From Deltaproteobacteria bacterium (lineage in GTDB: Bacteria > Desulfobacterota > Desulfarculia > Desulfarculales > Desulfarculaceae), in NCBI GenBank assembly GCA_020444165.1, contig JAHLLK010000001.1, positions 1-64,000 on the forward strand: a DNA stretch of 64,000 nt, read 5' to 3'. Positions 25,132 through 35,162 of this stretch are shown one piece after another. The position numbers and the translations under genes are program-made. The notes beneath the pieces were generated by a model that ran no database searches, had not been told where the DNA came from, and saw only the letters and a program-made list of their open reading frames with translations. Each line of letters opens with the position of its first letter. Position 1 is the first letter of the stretch.

Positions 25132-26877
25132 ATGAATAGCATGCACTTGATCAAACAGATCGTCGCCCAGCACCGCTGGTCCCTGGGCATCGGCCTGGTG
25201 GCCCTGGTGGTGGTGGACTTGCTGCAGCTTCTGGTGCCCCGGGTCATCAAGGTGGCGGTGGACGACCTGACCATGGGCCGGGCCGATGCGGCGCGGCTGT
25301 TGGTGCTGGCCGGCTACGTCATGGCCCTGGCCGGGGCCATCGCGGCGCTCCGCATGCTGTGGCGGCCTCTGGTCATGGGCTTCAGCCGCGTCCTGGAGGC
25401 GGACCTGCGCCTGGCCCTGTTCGAGCATTTTCAGACCCTGGATCTGGCCTACCTGACCAAGAACCCGCCCGGCGAGCTGATGGCCCGAGCCACCAGCGAC
25501 CTGAACAACCTGCGCATGGCCAGCGGCATCGGCCTGGTGGCGGTGATGGACGGGTTGATGATGGGCCTGGCCTCGGTGGGCTTCATGCTGTGGATCAGCC
25601 CGGGGTTGACCCTGTTGGCCATGCTGCCCATGCCGGCTACGGTGATCCTCACCCGCATCCAGAGCCGAAAGCTGCACAAGGGCTTCAATGACATCCAGCA
25701 GTCCTTCTCGGCCATGACCGAGGTGGTGCGGGAGGCCATCAGCGCGGTGGGCATGGTCAAGGCCTACGCCCTGGCCCCCCGGGAGGCGGCCCGCCTGGAT
25801 GGCAAGGCCCGGGACCACCTGGAGTTGAACCTGGGCCTGGCCCGCATCATGGCCCTTATGTTCCCGGTGATGGTGTTCTTCACCAACTTGAGCCTGGCGA
25901 TGGTGCTGGGTGGCGGTGGACCCCTGACCGTGTTCAACCGCATCACCGCGGGCGACTTCGTGGCCTTCATCGCCTACCTGGGCATGCTCACCTGGCCCAT
26001 GATGGCCCTGGGCTGGGTGGTGAGCCTGTTTCAGCGGGGCAAGGCCTCCATGGGACGCATCGACCAGATATTGGAGGCCCGGCCGGAAATCGTGGAGGTG
26101 GCCGAGCCCGTGGACCTGGACCCCGCGGTGGAGAAAAGCGTGGCCGTCCAGGGGCTCACCTTCACCTATCCCGGGGCCAACCGCCCGGCCCTGGCGGACA
26201 TCAGCCTGGCCTTCCCGGCCGGCCGGGCCACCGCCCTGGTGGGGCCCATCGGCAGCGGCAAGAGCACCCTCTTGTCCCTCCTGGCCCGGCTGGTGGACCC
26301 GCCGCCCGGCGCGATCCGCGTGGCGGGGGTGGACGTGCGCCGGCTCCGCCTGGCTGAGCTGCGGCGCCAGGTGGTGGAGGTGCCCCAGGAGGCGTTTTTG
26401 TTCTCGGCCAGTGTGCGGGAGAACCTGGCCCTGGGCCGGCCCGAGGCCACGGAAGAGGAGCTGTGGGCCGCCCTCACGGGGGCGGGCCTGGCCGCGGAGA
26501 TGCGGGAACTGCCCCAGGGCCTGGACACCCTCTTGAGCGAGCGGGGCCAGAGCCTCTCCGGCGGGCAGCGCCAGCGCCTGACCCTGGCCCGGGCGCTCCT
26601 CTTGGATCCGCCGATCCTGGTGCTGGACGATCCCCTGTCCGCGGTGGACACCGCCACCGAGCAGAAGATCCTGGTCAGCCTGGCCCGCCTCCGGCAGGAC
26701 CGCACCACCGTGGTGGTGAGCCACCGCCTGGCTTCGGTCACCTTTGCCGACCACATCTACGTGCTGGACCACGGCCGGGTGGTGGAGGAGGGCACCCACG
26801 CCCAGCTCCTGGCAGCCGGCGGAGTTTACCAGAGTCTTTTCTCGACCCAGGCCCTGTTGGCTCAGGTGGAAGGCTAG
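25132..26877 (+). CDS. ABC exporter half-transporter 1 (MdlA/YheI-like)
   Basis: The 581-residue fused permease-ATPase has a six-helix exporter domain (about 1-310) followed by a nucleotide-binding domain with Walker [11 protein letters not shown]-loop VPQEAF, signature [16 protein letters not shown] and Walker [14 protein letters not shown]. The aspartate after the Walker B (DDPLSAVDT) in place of the usual Glu suggests a degenerate catalytic site, as in heterodimeric exporters. It is divergent from the sigma-54 activator and followed after 4 bp by the second half-transporter, so the two form a heterodimer. The cargo (drug, lipid or other) is unknown. Confidence 0.93.
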   Translation: MNSMHLIKQIVAQHRWSLGIGLVALVVVDLLQLLVPRVIKVAVDDLTMGRADAARLLVLAGYVMALAGAIAALRMLWRPLVMGFSRVLEADLRLALFEHFQTLDLAYLTKNPPGELMARATSDLNNLRMASGIGLVAVMDGLMMGLASVGFMLWISPGLTLLAMLPMPATVILTRIQSRKLHKGFNDIQQSFSAMTEVVREAISAVGMVKAYALAPREAARLDGKARDHLELNLGLARIMALMFPVMVFFTNLSLAMVLGGGGPLTVFNRITAGDFVAFIAYLGMLTWPMMALGWVVSLFQRGKASMGRIDQILEARPEIVEVAEPVDLDPAVEKSVAVQGLTFTYPGANRPALADISLAFPAGRATALVGPIGSGKSTLLSLLARLVDPPPGAIRVAGVDVRRLRLAELRRQVVEVPQEAFLFSASVRENLALGRPEATEEELWAALTGAGLAAEMRELPQGLDTLLSERGQSLSGGQRQRLTLARALLLDPPILVLDDPLSAVDTATEQKILVSLARLRQDRTTVVVSHRLASVTFADHIYVLDHGRVVEEGTHAQLLAAGGVYQSLFSTQALLAQVEG

Positions 26878-26881
26878 TTTT

Positions 26882-29032
26882 TTGGCGCACTACAACGATT
26901 TCGGCTACATGGAGGGCGAACACCTGGGCAAGCCCTATGACTTCCGCCTCTTGGCCCGCCTGGGTTCCTACCTGAAGCCTTATCGCCGCTGGATCGTCCT
27001 GGCCGCGGGGCTCATCGCTTGTTCCACCTGCCTGGACCTGTTGCTGCCCTACCTCACCCGCCTGGCCATTGACAATTACATCGTGCGCCAGGTGCTGGAG
27101 ATCCGCCCGGCCGCCGCGCCGCCGGAATTGGCCGCGCGCTTCCGCCAGGAAGCCGGCGACGCCTTGTGGGCCGGCCGGGCCGACGAAGTGTATCTGCCCG
27201 AGGCCGCCTGGCGGAAGCTGGATCCCCGGCTCACCACCCGGCTCCGCCAGGCCGGGGCCGTGGCCGCCGAGCCATGGTACCTGGCCCAGGACACCCCCGA
27301 GGCCCGGGCCCTGGCCGCCCAGCGGCCGGACCTGTTCCGCTGGGTGGGGCAGCACCTCCTGTTGCCGGCCCGGGACCTGGGCCGGCTGAGCCATGCCGAG
27401 CTGTGGCAACTGCGCGGCCCGGACGCCCGGGGCCTCATGGGCCTGGGCCTGTGGTTCGCCCTGGCCGCGGCCCTGGCCCTGACCGTGGGCTACAGCCAGG
27501 CCATGCTCCTGGAGCGGGCCGGCCAGGAGATGATGTACAGCATGCGGCGGGATCTTTACGCCCATCTCCTGAGCCGCTCCCAGGCCTTTTTCTCCCGCCA
27601 GCCCACGGGCAAGCTGGTGACCCGGCTCACCAACGACGTGCAGAACCTCAACGAGATGTTCCGCAACACCCTGGTGGCCCTGTTCCAGGACATCTTTCTC
27701 TTGTCGGGCATCGTGGTGGTGCTGGTGGTGCTGGACCTGCCGCTCGCGCTCACCTGCCTGGCCCTGACCCCGGTGATCACCGGCTTGGCCTGGATCTTCT
27801 CCCGGCTGTCCCGGGAGGCCTTCCGCATGCTCCAAGGCCACCTGGGGCGCATCAACTCGTGGCTGAGCGAAACCCTCACCGGCCTGACCGTGGTGAAGCT
27901 GTTCCGTTACGAGGCGGCGGGCCGGGCGCGCTTCGACCGACTGAACCAGGACTATTTCAAGGCCGGGCTCAAGCAGATCCGGGTGTTCTCCATCTTCATG
28001 CCGCTGTCGGAGCTGTTGGCCATGGCCGCGGTGGCCCTCATCATCTACTACGGCGGGGGCCGGGTGGTGCAGGACCGCCTGAGCCTGGGCACCCTGGTGG
28101 CCTTCCTTTCCTATATGCGCATGTTCTTCCAGCCCATCCGGAACCTGGCCGAGAAGTACAACATCCTGCAGGCGGCCATGGCCAGCGGGGAGCGCATCTT
28201 CCAGCTTTTGGACGACGAGACCGCGCTGCCCCGTATGGCGCCGCCGGTAGGCTCCCAGCCCGGTCCCGGCGAGGTGACCCTGGAGAAGGTGACCTTTGGC
28301 TACGACCCGGCCACGCCGGTGGTCCGGGAGGTCAGCTTCACCATCCCGGCCGGCCAGACCTGGGCCGTGGTGGGGCCCACCGGAGCGGGCAAGTCCAGCC
28401 TGGTGAAGCTCATCATGCGGACCTATGACCCGGATCAGGGCCGGGTGACCATCGACGGCGAGGACCTCCGGCGCATGAGCGAGGCCGACGTGGCCGCCCG
28501 GGTGGCCCTGGTGCCCCAGGAGGTGACGCTCTTGTCCGGCACCGTGGCCGACAACGTGGCCCTGGGACGGCCCGGAGTCACCCCGGAGCGGGTGGCCGAG
28601 GCCCTGGAAATCAGCGGAGCGGCGGCCTTTTTGGAGGAGCTGGACCAGGGGGCCCTGACCCTGTTGGGCGAGGGCGGGCGCACCCTGAGCGCGGGGCAGC
28701 GCCAGCTCTTGTCCCTGGCCCGGGCCCTGGCTGGGGGGCCCAAGGTGCTGGTCCTGGACGAGGCCACCAGCAGCGTGGACCCGGTGTCGGAGCGGCTGTT
28801 CCAGGAGGCCCTGCCCCGGGTCATGGCCGGGCGCACCGCCCTCATGGTGGCCCATCGGCTCTCCACCATCCGCCACGCCGACCGCATCCTGGTGATGCAG
28901 CGGGGCCGGGTGGTGGAGGAGGGCAGGCACGACGAGCTGTTGGCCAGGGGCGGCTTGTACAACCGGCTGGTAAAGCTGGAAGAACTGCGTAAAGGCAAGG
29001 GGGAGGCTCCAGACGATGCAATTGGGAATTGA
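26882..29032 (+). CDS. ABC exporter half-transporter 2 (MdlB/YheH-like)
   Basis: The partner half is 716 residues from the TTG at 26882 (GGTGGAAGG upstream); an ATG at 26909 is the alternative. It begins with the family's GKPYDFRLLARLGSYLKPYRR. An insert of about 120 residues between helices 1 and 2 (APPELAARFRQEA to LMGLGL) is typical of the larger heterodimer subunit. The ATPase has GPTGAGKSS, VPQEVTLL, LSAGQRQLLSLARAL and a catalytic-glutamate LVLDEATSSVD, so it carries the competent site of the pair. It overlaps the SDR gene by 17 bp. Substrate unknown. Confidence 0.93.
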   Translation: MAHYNDFGYMEGEHLGKPYDFRLLARLGSYLKPYRRWIVLAAGLIACSTCLDLLLPYLTRLAIDNYIVRQVLEIRPAAAPPELAARFRQEAGDALWAGRADEVYLPEAAWRKLDPRLTTRLRQAGAVAAEPWYLAQDTPEARALAAQRPDLFRWVGQHLLLPARDLGRLSHAELWQLRGPDARGLMGLGLWFALAAALALTVGYSQAMLLERAGQEMMYSMRRDLYAHLLSRSQAFFSRQPTGKLVTRLTNDVQNLNEMFRNTLVALFQDIFLLSGIVVVLVVLDLPLALTCLALTPVITGLAWIFSRLSREAFRMLQGHLGRINSWLSETLTGLTVVKLFRYEAAGRARFDRLNQDYFKAGLKQIRVFSIFMPLSELLAMAAVALIIYYGGGRVVQDRLSLGTLVAFLSYMRMFFQPIRNLAEKYNILQAAMASGERIFQLLDDETALPRMAPPVGSQPGPGEVTLEKVTFGYDPATPVVREVSFTIPAGQTWAVVGPTGAGKSSLVKLIMRTYDPDQGRVTIDGEDLRRMSEADVAARVALVPQEVTLLSGTVADNVALGRPGVTPERVAEALEISGAAAFLEELDQGALTLLGEGGRTLSAGQRQLLSLARALAGGPKVLVLDEATSSVDPVSERLFQEALPRVMAGRTALMVAHRLSTIRHADRILVMQRGRVVEEGRHDELLARGGLYNRLVKLEELRKGKGEAPDDAIGN

Positions 29033-29807
29033 AGGCAAGGTCGCCCTGGTCACCGGCTCCAGCCGGGGGCTGGGCTATGGCGCGGCCCGGGCCCTGGCGG
29101 CCGAGGGCTGCCAGGTGGGGCTGGCCGCCCGGGGTAAGGAAGCCCTGGAGCAGGCGGCCCAGCGGTTGGCCCGGGAGACCGGGGCTCAGGTCTTCGCCCG
29201 GGCCACCGACCTGTCCCAGGCCGGGGAGCCGGCCGCCCTGGCCGCGGCGGTGCGCCAGGAACTGGGCCCGGTGGAAATCCTGGTGACCAACGCCGGCGGG
29301 CCGCCCGTGGGGCGCTTTGACGACTTTGGGCCGGAGCATTGGCAGCGGGCAGTGGAACTGACCCTGTTCGCGGCCCAGGCCCTGGTGCGCGAGGCGTTGC
29401 CGGGCATGCGGGAGCGGGGCTGGGGCCGCATCATCAACCTCACCAGCGTCAGCGTGAAGCAGCCCTTGCCCGGGCTGATCCTCTCCAACAGCGTGCGGGC
29501 CGCGGTGGTGGGCTGGAGCAAGACCCTGGCCGACGAGGTGGGCCCCCAGGGCATCACGGTGAACTGCGTGTTGCCGGGCTGGATTCTCACCGAGCGGGTG
29601 GAGCAACTGTTGGCCCACCAGAGCCAAGCCCGGGGGGTGAGCCGGGAGGAGGCCCTGGCCGAGGTGGAGAAGGCCATCCCCCTGGGCCGCCTGGGCCGGC
29701 CGGAGGAGTTGGGCTCCCTGGTGGCCTTCCTGGCCTCGGAGCAGGCGTCCTACCTCACCGGCGGCTCGTTCCTCATCGACGGCGGCCTGTACCGGGGGCT
29801 CATGTAG
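29016..29807 (+). CDS. Atypical short-chain dehydrogenase/reductase
   Basis: Rossmann-fold oxidoreductase of 263 residues with the cofactor motif TGSSRGLG (13-20) and NAGGPP. The catalytic region is unusual: where classical members have Y-x3-K, this one reads LSNSVRAAVVGWSK, with no tyrosine and an arginine in the lysine position. The serine of LTSVSV is present. A subgroup of SDRs with LSN-x-x-R is known from FabG-like families, so the protein may still bind NAD(P), but its chemistry is uncertain. It overlaps the end of the exporter gene, so is coupled to it, and may modify or sense the exported compound. Confidence 0.85.
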   Translation: MQLGIEGKVALVTGSSRGLGYGAARALAAEGCQVGLAARGKEALEQAAQRLARETGAQVFARATDLSQAGEPAALAAAVRQELGPVEILVTNAGGPPVGRFDDFGPEHWQRAVELTLFAAQALVREALPGMRERGWGRIINLTSVSVKQPLPGLILSNSVRAAVVGWSKTLADEVGPQGITVNCVLPGWILTERVEQLLAHQSQARGVSREEALAEVEKAIPLGRLGRPEELGSLVAFLASEQASYLTGGSFLIDGGLYRGLM

Positions 29808-29822
29808 GCTGGAGTTGGCCAC

Positions 29823-29849
29823 AAAAAAGGCGGGGGCCCGGAGGCCCCC
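29823..29849 (-). terminator. Terminator of the porin gene
   Basis: GGGGGCC (29832-29838) pairs with GGCCCCC (29843-29849). On the minus strand the stem is followed by a T-run (29823-29828 complement). It lies 25 bp past the porin stop and between convergent genes, so it may also stop plus-strand transcripts. Confidence 0.7.
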
Positions 29850-29873
29850 ACCTTGAATTTCAGCCGCCCAGAG

Positions 29874-31244
29874 CTAGAGGCTGAAGCGGAAGATCAAGTC
29901 GGTCTGCAAGCGGTACTCGCTGTTTTCCGGTCCCTCCACCGTGTCGGTGCCGAACCAGCTGATGGCGAACACCACCGGGTCCCACAGCACGTAGCTGCCC
30001 TTCACCTTGTATCCTTCGCGGTTGGCGCCGTAGAAGTCGCCGTCGTTCACCGCGCCGATCACGGCGTCAGGCTCGATATAGGCGTACTTGAAGTAAAGTT
30101 CCCAATCGCCCTTCTTCTTGGTCTTGCCCACCGTGAAGCCGGTGGACCAGGCGGTGGTGTTGGCGTCCGGCACGCCGCCGGCCACGTTCTCGATGTAATC
30201 GAACCACAGCATGATGGGGAGCTTGAAGACCTTGAACTTCAAGAAGGTGAGACCTTCGGCCAAGCGGTAATCATAGAGGTACTTGCCGTCCTCGCCCACG
30301 GTGTTGCCCGCCGAGGACCCCTCCACCTCGCTGAGGTCGCTCTTGTTGGGGTTTTCCCAGTCATAGAACGAACCGGCGATGGTCCAGATCACATCCTTGG
30401 TGAAGTTCAGGTTGGCGCCGCCCTGCCACAGGAGCAGGTAAGCGTCTTCGGTCTTGTTGTTCTCGGAAACCACCATCTGGCCGAACTGCACAAAGGGCTG
30501 GAAGACCTTCCACCCGTCGTACTGGTACTTCTCGTACACACCCTCGGGGTTCACGTCCGGGTCCCACATGATGTCGGTGTGCAGGAAGGTGTTCTTGAAC
30601 TTGCCGGCGGTGATCTCTAAGCCCGGCGCCCAGTTGGGATCGTAGGTCGCGTAGATGCGGCCGATGAAGATGTTCTTGTTGTTGAACTCGTCATCCATGG
30701 ACTGGTTGGAGGTGCGGCCGGGGTCCCAGTTGCGGCTGTTGGCGCCGTCGTCGAACCAGCTGCCGGAGCTGGTGGTCAGCATGGAGTGGAAAGACAACTC
30801 GTCGTTCAGGGTGTAGCCGCCGAACACCCGCCAGCGGTAACGGAAGCGGTGCCGGTCGGCGATCTCCCCACTGGGGGTCTGGCGGTCGTAAAGACCTTCG
30901 TAGCGTAACCGCAGGTCAGTGGAGAAGGTGAACTTGTCGCCGATGAGCTCCTTCAGGGAGGCTGCCAAAGGCTGCTTCTTCTCCCCGGGGGCGGCGGCGG
31001 CGGTCCCGGCCGCCGGCGCCGCGGGCTTCTTGGCGGCCTCGGCGGCCTGCTGGTCCAGCTGCCCCTTGAGGTGCTGGATCTCGCTAGCCTGGTCTTGCAG
31101 TAACTGCTGCTGCTGGTTGACGGTTTTGGTCAGTTCCTCCAGCTTTTGCAGAATCTGGTCCATCTGTTGGCCGGCTGCGGCCGGCAGGGCCCAGGCCAGG
31201 ACCAGGAGCCCGGCCAGTAGCCAACTTACAGGTCTGGTTTTCAT
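29874..31244 (-). CDS. Outer-membrane putative porin (Porin_5/DUF3373-like)
   Basis: The 456-residue protein has a signal peptide (MKTRPVSWLLAGLLVLAWALPAAAG, cleavage after AAAG). A coiled-coil segment follows (about 28-70, MDQILQKLEELTKTVNQQQQ), then an Ala/Pro linker and a beta-barrel-like region to the C-terminus. The barrel has alternating aromatic strands and a terminal Phe-rich end (LQTDLIFRFSL), as outer-membrane proteins have. The coiled coil after the signal may bind peptidoglycan or form trimers. The ATG at 31244 has GAGGGAA; upstream in-frame residues were rejected. It is a single gene with a terminator after it. Probably a general or anion porin. Confidence 0.88.
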   Translation of the reverse strand: MKTRPVSWLLAGLLVLAWALPAAAGQQMDQILQKLEELTKTVNQQQQLLQDQASEIQHLKGQLDQQAAEAAKKPAAPAAGTAAAAPGEKKQPLAASLKELIGDKFTFSTDLRLRYEGLYDRQTPSGEIADRHRFRYRWRVFGGYTLNDELSFHSMLTTSSGSWFDDGANSRNWDPGRTSNQSMDDEFNNKNIFIGRIYATYDPNWAPGLEITAGKFKNTFLHTDIMWDPDVNPEGVYEKYQYDGWKVFQPFVQFGQMVVSENNKTEDAYLLLWQGGANLNFTKDVIWTIAGSFYDWENPNKSDLSEVEGSSAGNTVGEDGKYLYDYRLAEGLTFLKFKVFKLPIMLWFDYIENVAGGVPDANTTAWSTGFTVGKTKKKGDWELYFKYAYIEPDAVIGAVNDGDFYGANREGYKVKGSYVLWDPVVFAISWFGTDTVEGPENSEYRLQTDLIFRFSL

Positions 31245-31505
31245 GTGTTCCCTCGCTGTTTCAGGTTCAGCTCGCGCGTGTTTCGGTCCGGTGAAGAGAG
31301 GTTCAGCGTTAAATGAGGTAGAACAGACACCCATAAAAGAAACTATTCACAAACCTGCGTAGGAAAAAATCGGGGCTTTCAGGTGAGTTACCCTTCCAAC
31401 TCCGATTAACTCCAAAAATACCATACATTATTTGTGGTAGATGCAACAGAAAAAATGCGTTGCAAGATAAAAAATTGTGTTCCCCAGGGAGGGCGCGCCC
31501 GCCGG
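31245..31505. other. Porin promoter region
   Basis: No gene was found in this AT-rich stretch upstream of the porin. On the minus strand TTGCAT and TGGTAT are 17 bp apart near 31430-31460, a weak sigma-70-like pair. The leader to the ATG would be about 190 nt, long enough to hold control, but I see no recognisable structure. Confidence 0.4.
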
Positions 31506-31543
31506 AAAAAAGTGGAGCCCGCGGCCGAGTGGTCGCGGGCTCC
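31506..31543 (-). terminator. Terminator of the FG-GAP protein gene
   Basis: GGAGCCCGCG (31514-31523) pairs perfectly with 31534-31543. On the minus strand a T-run (complement of 31506-31511) follows the stem. It lies 22 bp past the stop codon. Confidence 0.75.
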
Positions 31544-31564
31544 AAGGGGAGGGGAGAGCAGGGG

Positions 31565-34500
31565 TTAAGGCTGGAGCCAGGTCAGGAGCTGCACCGTGCC
31601 CGCCGCCGGCGCGCCCAGTTCGGACTTGCCGTCGCCGTTGAAGTCACCCGCAAGCACGCAGTCCTGATCCGCGGCCAAGTCCACCCGGCAGGCCTGGCCC
31701 GGGTGGGCCGAGAGCAGCACGGTGAGGGTTTGGGCCTCGCCGTCCCGCCAGACCAAGTCGGGCTTCTGGTCGCCGTCCAGGTCGCCCGCGGCGCTCACCC
31801 GCCAGGCGGGGCTGGGCAGGGTGCCGGCGCTTTCCCGGCGGAGCACCTGGGTGCCCTTCATGAGCCACAGGGTGAGGCTGTCCTGGGCGGGGTTCAGCCA
31901 CAACAGGTCGGCCCGGCCGTCGCCGTTGAAGTCGGCTGCGGCCATGAGTTCCCAACCCGCGCCAATCTCCTGGCTGGGGTTGTCCTGGGCCTTGATGCTG
32001 GGGCCGTCCATGAGCCAGAGGTAGCTCTGGCCATTGTCCGGATTGACCCACACCAGGTCGGCCCGGCCGTCGCCGTCCAGGTCGGCGGCCCGCGCCAGCT
32101 GCCAGGCGAGGTCGCTGACCTGCCCCAGGGGAGTGGGGGTGAAGCTGTTCCCCGCGCCGGTGAGCCAGGCCGACACGGCGCCGGTGGTCTGATGCCGCCA
32201 CACCAGGTCAGCCCGGCCGTCGCCGTTCAGGTCGCCGGCCGCGGCCAGGAACCAGGCGCTGTCCGCCACCTGGGCCAGCTCGCTGGACTGGCCGTCCAGG
32301 CGGGCGAGGCTCACCACCCCGGTCAGGGGATCGTGACCCACCAGTTCGACCCGGCCGTCGCCGTCCAGGTCGGCGGCCACCCACTGGGGCCGGTCGGTGG
32401 GCAGGGCGCCGGCGCCGAGCGGCTGGGCGGCCTGGCTGGCGGTCTTGCCGGCCGTGGTGGGGGTCAGGCCGGAGAGGGCGTCCACGGCGCTCCAGCCGCC
32501 CAGTTCATCGGGGCTGGCCGGGGTGCGGGCGGCCACGGCTGCGATGTCCGCGGGCAGGTTGGGCCGCAAATCCGCCGGGACACTGGCCAGGGAGGCGTAG
32601 GCAAAGCCCAGGCTGGCGTCCTGCCGCCAGCCGGTGATGTTGAGCAGGATGTACTCCATCTCGCTCTTCTTGGCCGTGTAGAGGTGGATGCCGCTCTCGT
32701 GGTAGAGCTTGTAGACCTCCGAGGTGCCGGGCTTCTGCACGGTGTAGATGTAACCCTCGATCCCTTCGTAAATCCAACCCATGCTCATGAGTACGGCCCG
32801 TTCCTGGGAACGGGAGGTGTAGTAATGCCGTCCCGCGGCCAGGTTGTAGAGACGGTAGATGGGCCGGCTGTCCGGCACGCTCCGGTTGGCCACGTAGAAG
32901 GGAATGCGGCAGGTGGCGCAGGTGGACTCGTTGTTGTAGCCCGCCGCCACCGCGTTGTTGAACTGGTTCAGGGAAGTGGTGAAGAAGTGGTAGATAATGT
33001 AGGGGTTGTAAGCCCGGTACATGGGCACGAAGGCCAGCCGGGGCAGGGGCCGCACATCCAACTGCCCGCTGGAGTAGGCGGAGGAGGTGTTGTAGCCGTC
33101 CGAGTACTCCAACAGCACCCAGTAGGTGCCGGAGGGAAGGCCGGTGGTGTAGTCGGCGTAGAGCTGCCAGTTGTTGGCGGTGAGGCTGGAGGCCACCATG
33201 ATCTCGTTGCCGTTGCCCTTGGTCTGGTCCGGGTCCAGATACACGCTCACCGTGACCCCGTCCGCGTCGGCGTCCTGGGTGTCCCAGGTGATGTTGAACA
33301 GGCCGTTCACGGTGGTGTCGTTGGGGGTCAGCATGATGTAGTCGATGTAGCTGTCCACCGGGAAGGTCAACTCGTGGGGATCGATGCGGAAGTAGCGGGC
33401 GTAGATGGTGTTGGCCCAGTTGGTCTGGCAGTTGATGCCGTAGCTGTCGGTCTCCACGGGCAGGTTGTCCAGGTTGATGTGCATCTCCCGGACGCCGTGC
33501 TGCCAGGTGATGTCCTCGCCGATGGTGACCAGGCTTTCATCGGTGACCGGCCGGTAGTAGGACCAGTACACCCGCATCATGGGGCTTTGGTCCCAGGTCC
33601 GCTGGTAGTCCACCAGCATCTTGACGGTGAGGTGGCGGTACTTGCGGGTCAGGATCGGGGCGGTCATGGCCGGCTCGATAACCGGGTCGTCGATTATGGC
33701 CCCGGGGTTGTAGTTGATGTGCTTCAGCCAGGTGCCCGAAAGGGTGCCCGAAGTGCTGGTGGTGGGGTTGGTCACCAGGCTGGCCTGGCCGTAGTTGATG
33801 CTCTCTTCGGGCTGGCCGTTGACCACGTAGAGGGGCACTTCGAAGTCCGAGGGGCTGGACATGTCCCAGGTGTCGCCGTTGCGGTACATGAGCGCGTAGT
33901 CGGAGTCCTCATCGCCCCGGTTGTCGGGCTGCAGCACCGTGACCTGGGGCACGGAGTTGACCTGGATGAGCCGGCAGAACACCTCGGTGCCGTTTTCCTG
34001 GACGCCCCTGAGCCAGTACTTTCCGGCGGCCAGCATGCTCACGTCCACGGTGGCCAGGTCCTGGGTCCGGGCCACCTTCGACAACTCCTTGCGATAGCAA
34101 TCATCAGGACCCCAGGGGTACGCAAAGTCGCCGCGGGCGAAATAGATATGGGTGCCCCGCGAGCCGTTGTTGTCTTCGTACAATTCCACTTGGGCGTAGC
34201 CGGTGTAGGCCCCCCAATCCAGGGCGACCGAGGCGGTGCCGGGCCTGGTCAGGGTGACCCAGTCGAGGTGCTCCTTGATGCCCTCCTTGTTGGCGGGCGA
34301 GAGGAGGAGGCTGCGGATCTGGCCGGTCCAGGTGGAGCCCTGGGTGCCGGTGAAGAACAAGGGCAGCGTCTTCAGGTCATAGTGGTAGATGACCGTGCCG
34401 TCGAATACCGGGAAGACCTGGGTTCTGGTCCAGTATTCGTTGTGGGCGCCGACGTTGTACCACTGGAAGTTGGCCAGGACCATCTGGTCGATGTGCATCT

Positions 34501-34939
34501 CACGCAGGACTGCCGGGTCGGGGCAGTTGTCGCAGGTCATCTTCACCGCAGCCACGTGGTAGGTGTCGGCGTCGATGGGCAACTGCTGGCCCGAACCATC
34601 CTCGGGGTAGGTGGGCACCATGCTGGGCCACAGGAACCAGACCTTGCTTTCGTAGGTACCGAGGGGGGTGGTGACGTCCTGGGTGATGAAGGAAAGCAGG
34701 CCGCCCGCCACGGTCACCCCGTTCAGGTCGATATCGTCCAACCCCGCGTTCCGCCGGTCGTCGGCGGCCGAGTAATCCAGGGGGTTGTGGAACACTTCGG
34801 TGAAGTAATCCTTGCCCGCCGGCACCCGCTGGGCCGCCACCGCCGAAGGGGTTTGGATTTGAGCCTGGGCCGTCCCGGCCCAAGCCAACAACGCCACCAG
34901 CGCCAAGGCCACACGATGCATAATCACTGCTGTCTTCAT
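31565..34939 (-). CDS. Large secreted protein with DUF5648 and six FG-GAP repeats
   Basis: The 1124-residue protein has an N-terminal signal peptide ending AWAGTAQA. The first about 700 residues form beta-rich domains without a recognised catalytic motif (a DSWG-like TWDTQDADADGVTVSVYLDPD stretch resembles Ig/fibronectin folds). A DUF5648 region follows (about 710-850, with FFTTSLNQFNNAVAAGY, YRLYNLAAGRHYYTSRSQE and KLYHESGIHLYTAKKSE). The C-terminal third holds six FG-GAP/VCBS repeats with Ca-binding-loop cores such as DLNGDGRADLVW, which probably form a propeller. It is predicted to be extracellular or surface-bound and adhesive. Its leader carries a cyclic-di-GMP-I riboswitch, which fits a biofilm or surface role. 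The first ATG is preceded by GGAG. Confidence 0.88.
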   Translation of the reverse strand: MKTAVIMHRVALALVALLAWAGTAQAQIQTPSAVAAQRVPAGKDYFTEVFHNPLDYSAADDRRNAGLDDIDLNGVTVAGGLLSFITQDVTTPLGTYESKVWFLWPSMVPTYPEDGSGQQLPIDADTYHVAAVKMTCDNCPDPAVLREMHIDQMVLANFQWYNVGAHNEYWTRTQVFPVFDGTVIYHYDLKTLPLFFTGTQGSTWTGQIRSLLLSPANKEGIKEHLDWVTLTRPGTASVALDWGAYTGYAQVELYEDNNGSRGTHIYFARGDFAYPWGPDDCYRKELSKVARTQDLATVDVSMLAAGKYWLRGVQENGTEVFCRLIQVNSVPQVTVLQPDNRGDEDSDYALMYRNGDTWDMSSPSDFEVPLYVVNGQPEESINYGQASLVTNPTTSTSGTLSGTWLKHINYNPGAIIDDPVIEPAMTAPILTRKYRHLTVKMLVDYQRTWDQSPMMRVYWSYYRPVTDESLVTIGEDITWQHGVREMHINLDNLPVETDSYGINCQTNWANTIYARYFRIDPHELTFPVDSYIDYIMLTPNDTTVNGLFNITWDTQDADADGVTVSVYLDPDQTKGNGNEIMVASSLTANNWQLYADYTTGLPSGTYWVLLEYSDGYNTSSAYSSGQLDVRPLPRLAFVPMYRAYNPYIIYHFFTTSLNQFNNAVAAGYNNESTCATCRIPFYVANRSVPDSRPIYRLYNLAAGRHYYTSRSQERAVLMSMGWIYEGIEGYIYTVQKPGTSEVYKLYHESGIHLYTAKKSEMEYILLNITGWRQDASLGFAYASLASVPADLRPNLPADIAAVAARTPASPDELGGWSAVDALSGLTPTTAGKTASQAAQPLGAGALPTDRPQWVAADLDGDGRVELVGHDPLTGVVSLARLDGQSSELAQVADSAWFLAAAGDLNGDGRADLVWRHQTTGAVSAWLTGAGNSFTPTPLGQVSDLAWQLARAADLDGDGRADLVWVNPDNGQSYLWLMDGPSIKAQDNPSQEIGAGWELMAAADFNGDGRADLLWLNPAQDSLTLWLMKGTQVLRRESAGTLPSPAWRVSAAGDLDGDQKPDLVWRDGEAQTLTVLLSAHPGQACRVDLAADQDCVLAGDFNGDGKSELGAPAAGTVQLLTWLQP

Positions 34940-35125
34940 AAGCCTGCTCCAGGACTCCGGTTCCTTGAAGCTGTCCCAGCGGCTGAGGGCAGGATCAAGG
35001 TTGGGTTCTAGTTTTGGAAATGTGGTGCTAGCTTATGGAGATGCGTAGAGGGTAATAATAATCGTTCTTACAACTGCTGCATGAACTTCTGAATGCTAAT
35101 AATTTTATTCGAATCCAGATTCCAC

Positions 35126-35156
35126 AAAAACAGCCGTAACGACTCCGCCACGACTG
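35126..35156 (-). terminator. Expression-platform terminator of the riboswitch
   Basis: On the minus strand CAGTCGT (35156-35150) pairs with ACGGCTG (35137-35131) around a 12-nt loop, followed by TTTTT. It starts 7 nt after the riboswitch P1 stem and lies inside the leader of the FG-GAP gene. Part of it (GTCG) could instead pair with the CGAC of P1, a plausible switch. Confidence 0.65.
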
Positions 35157-35162
35157 CCTGGT

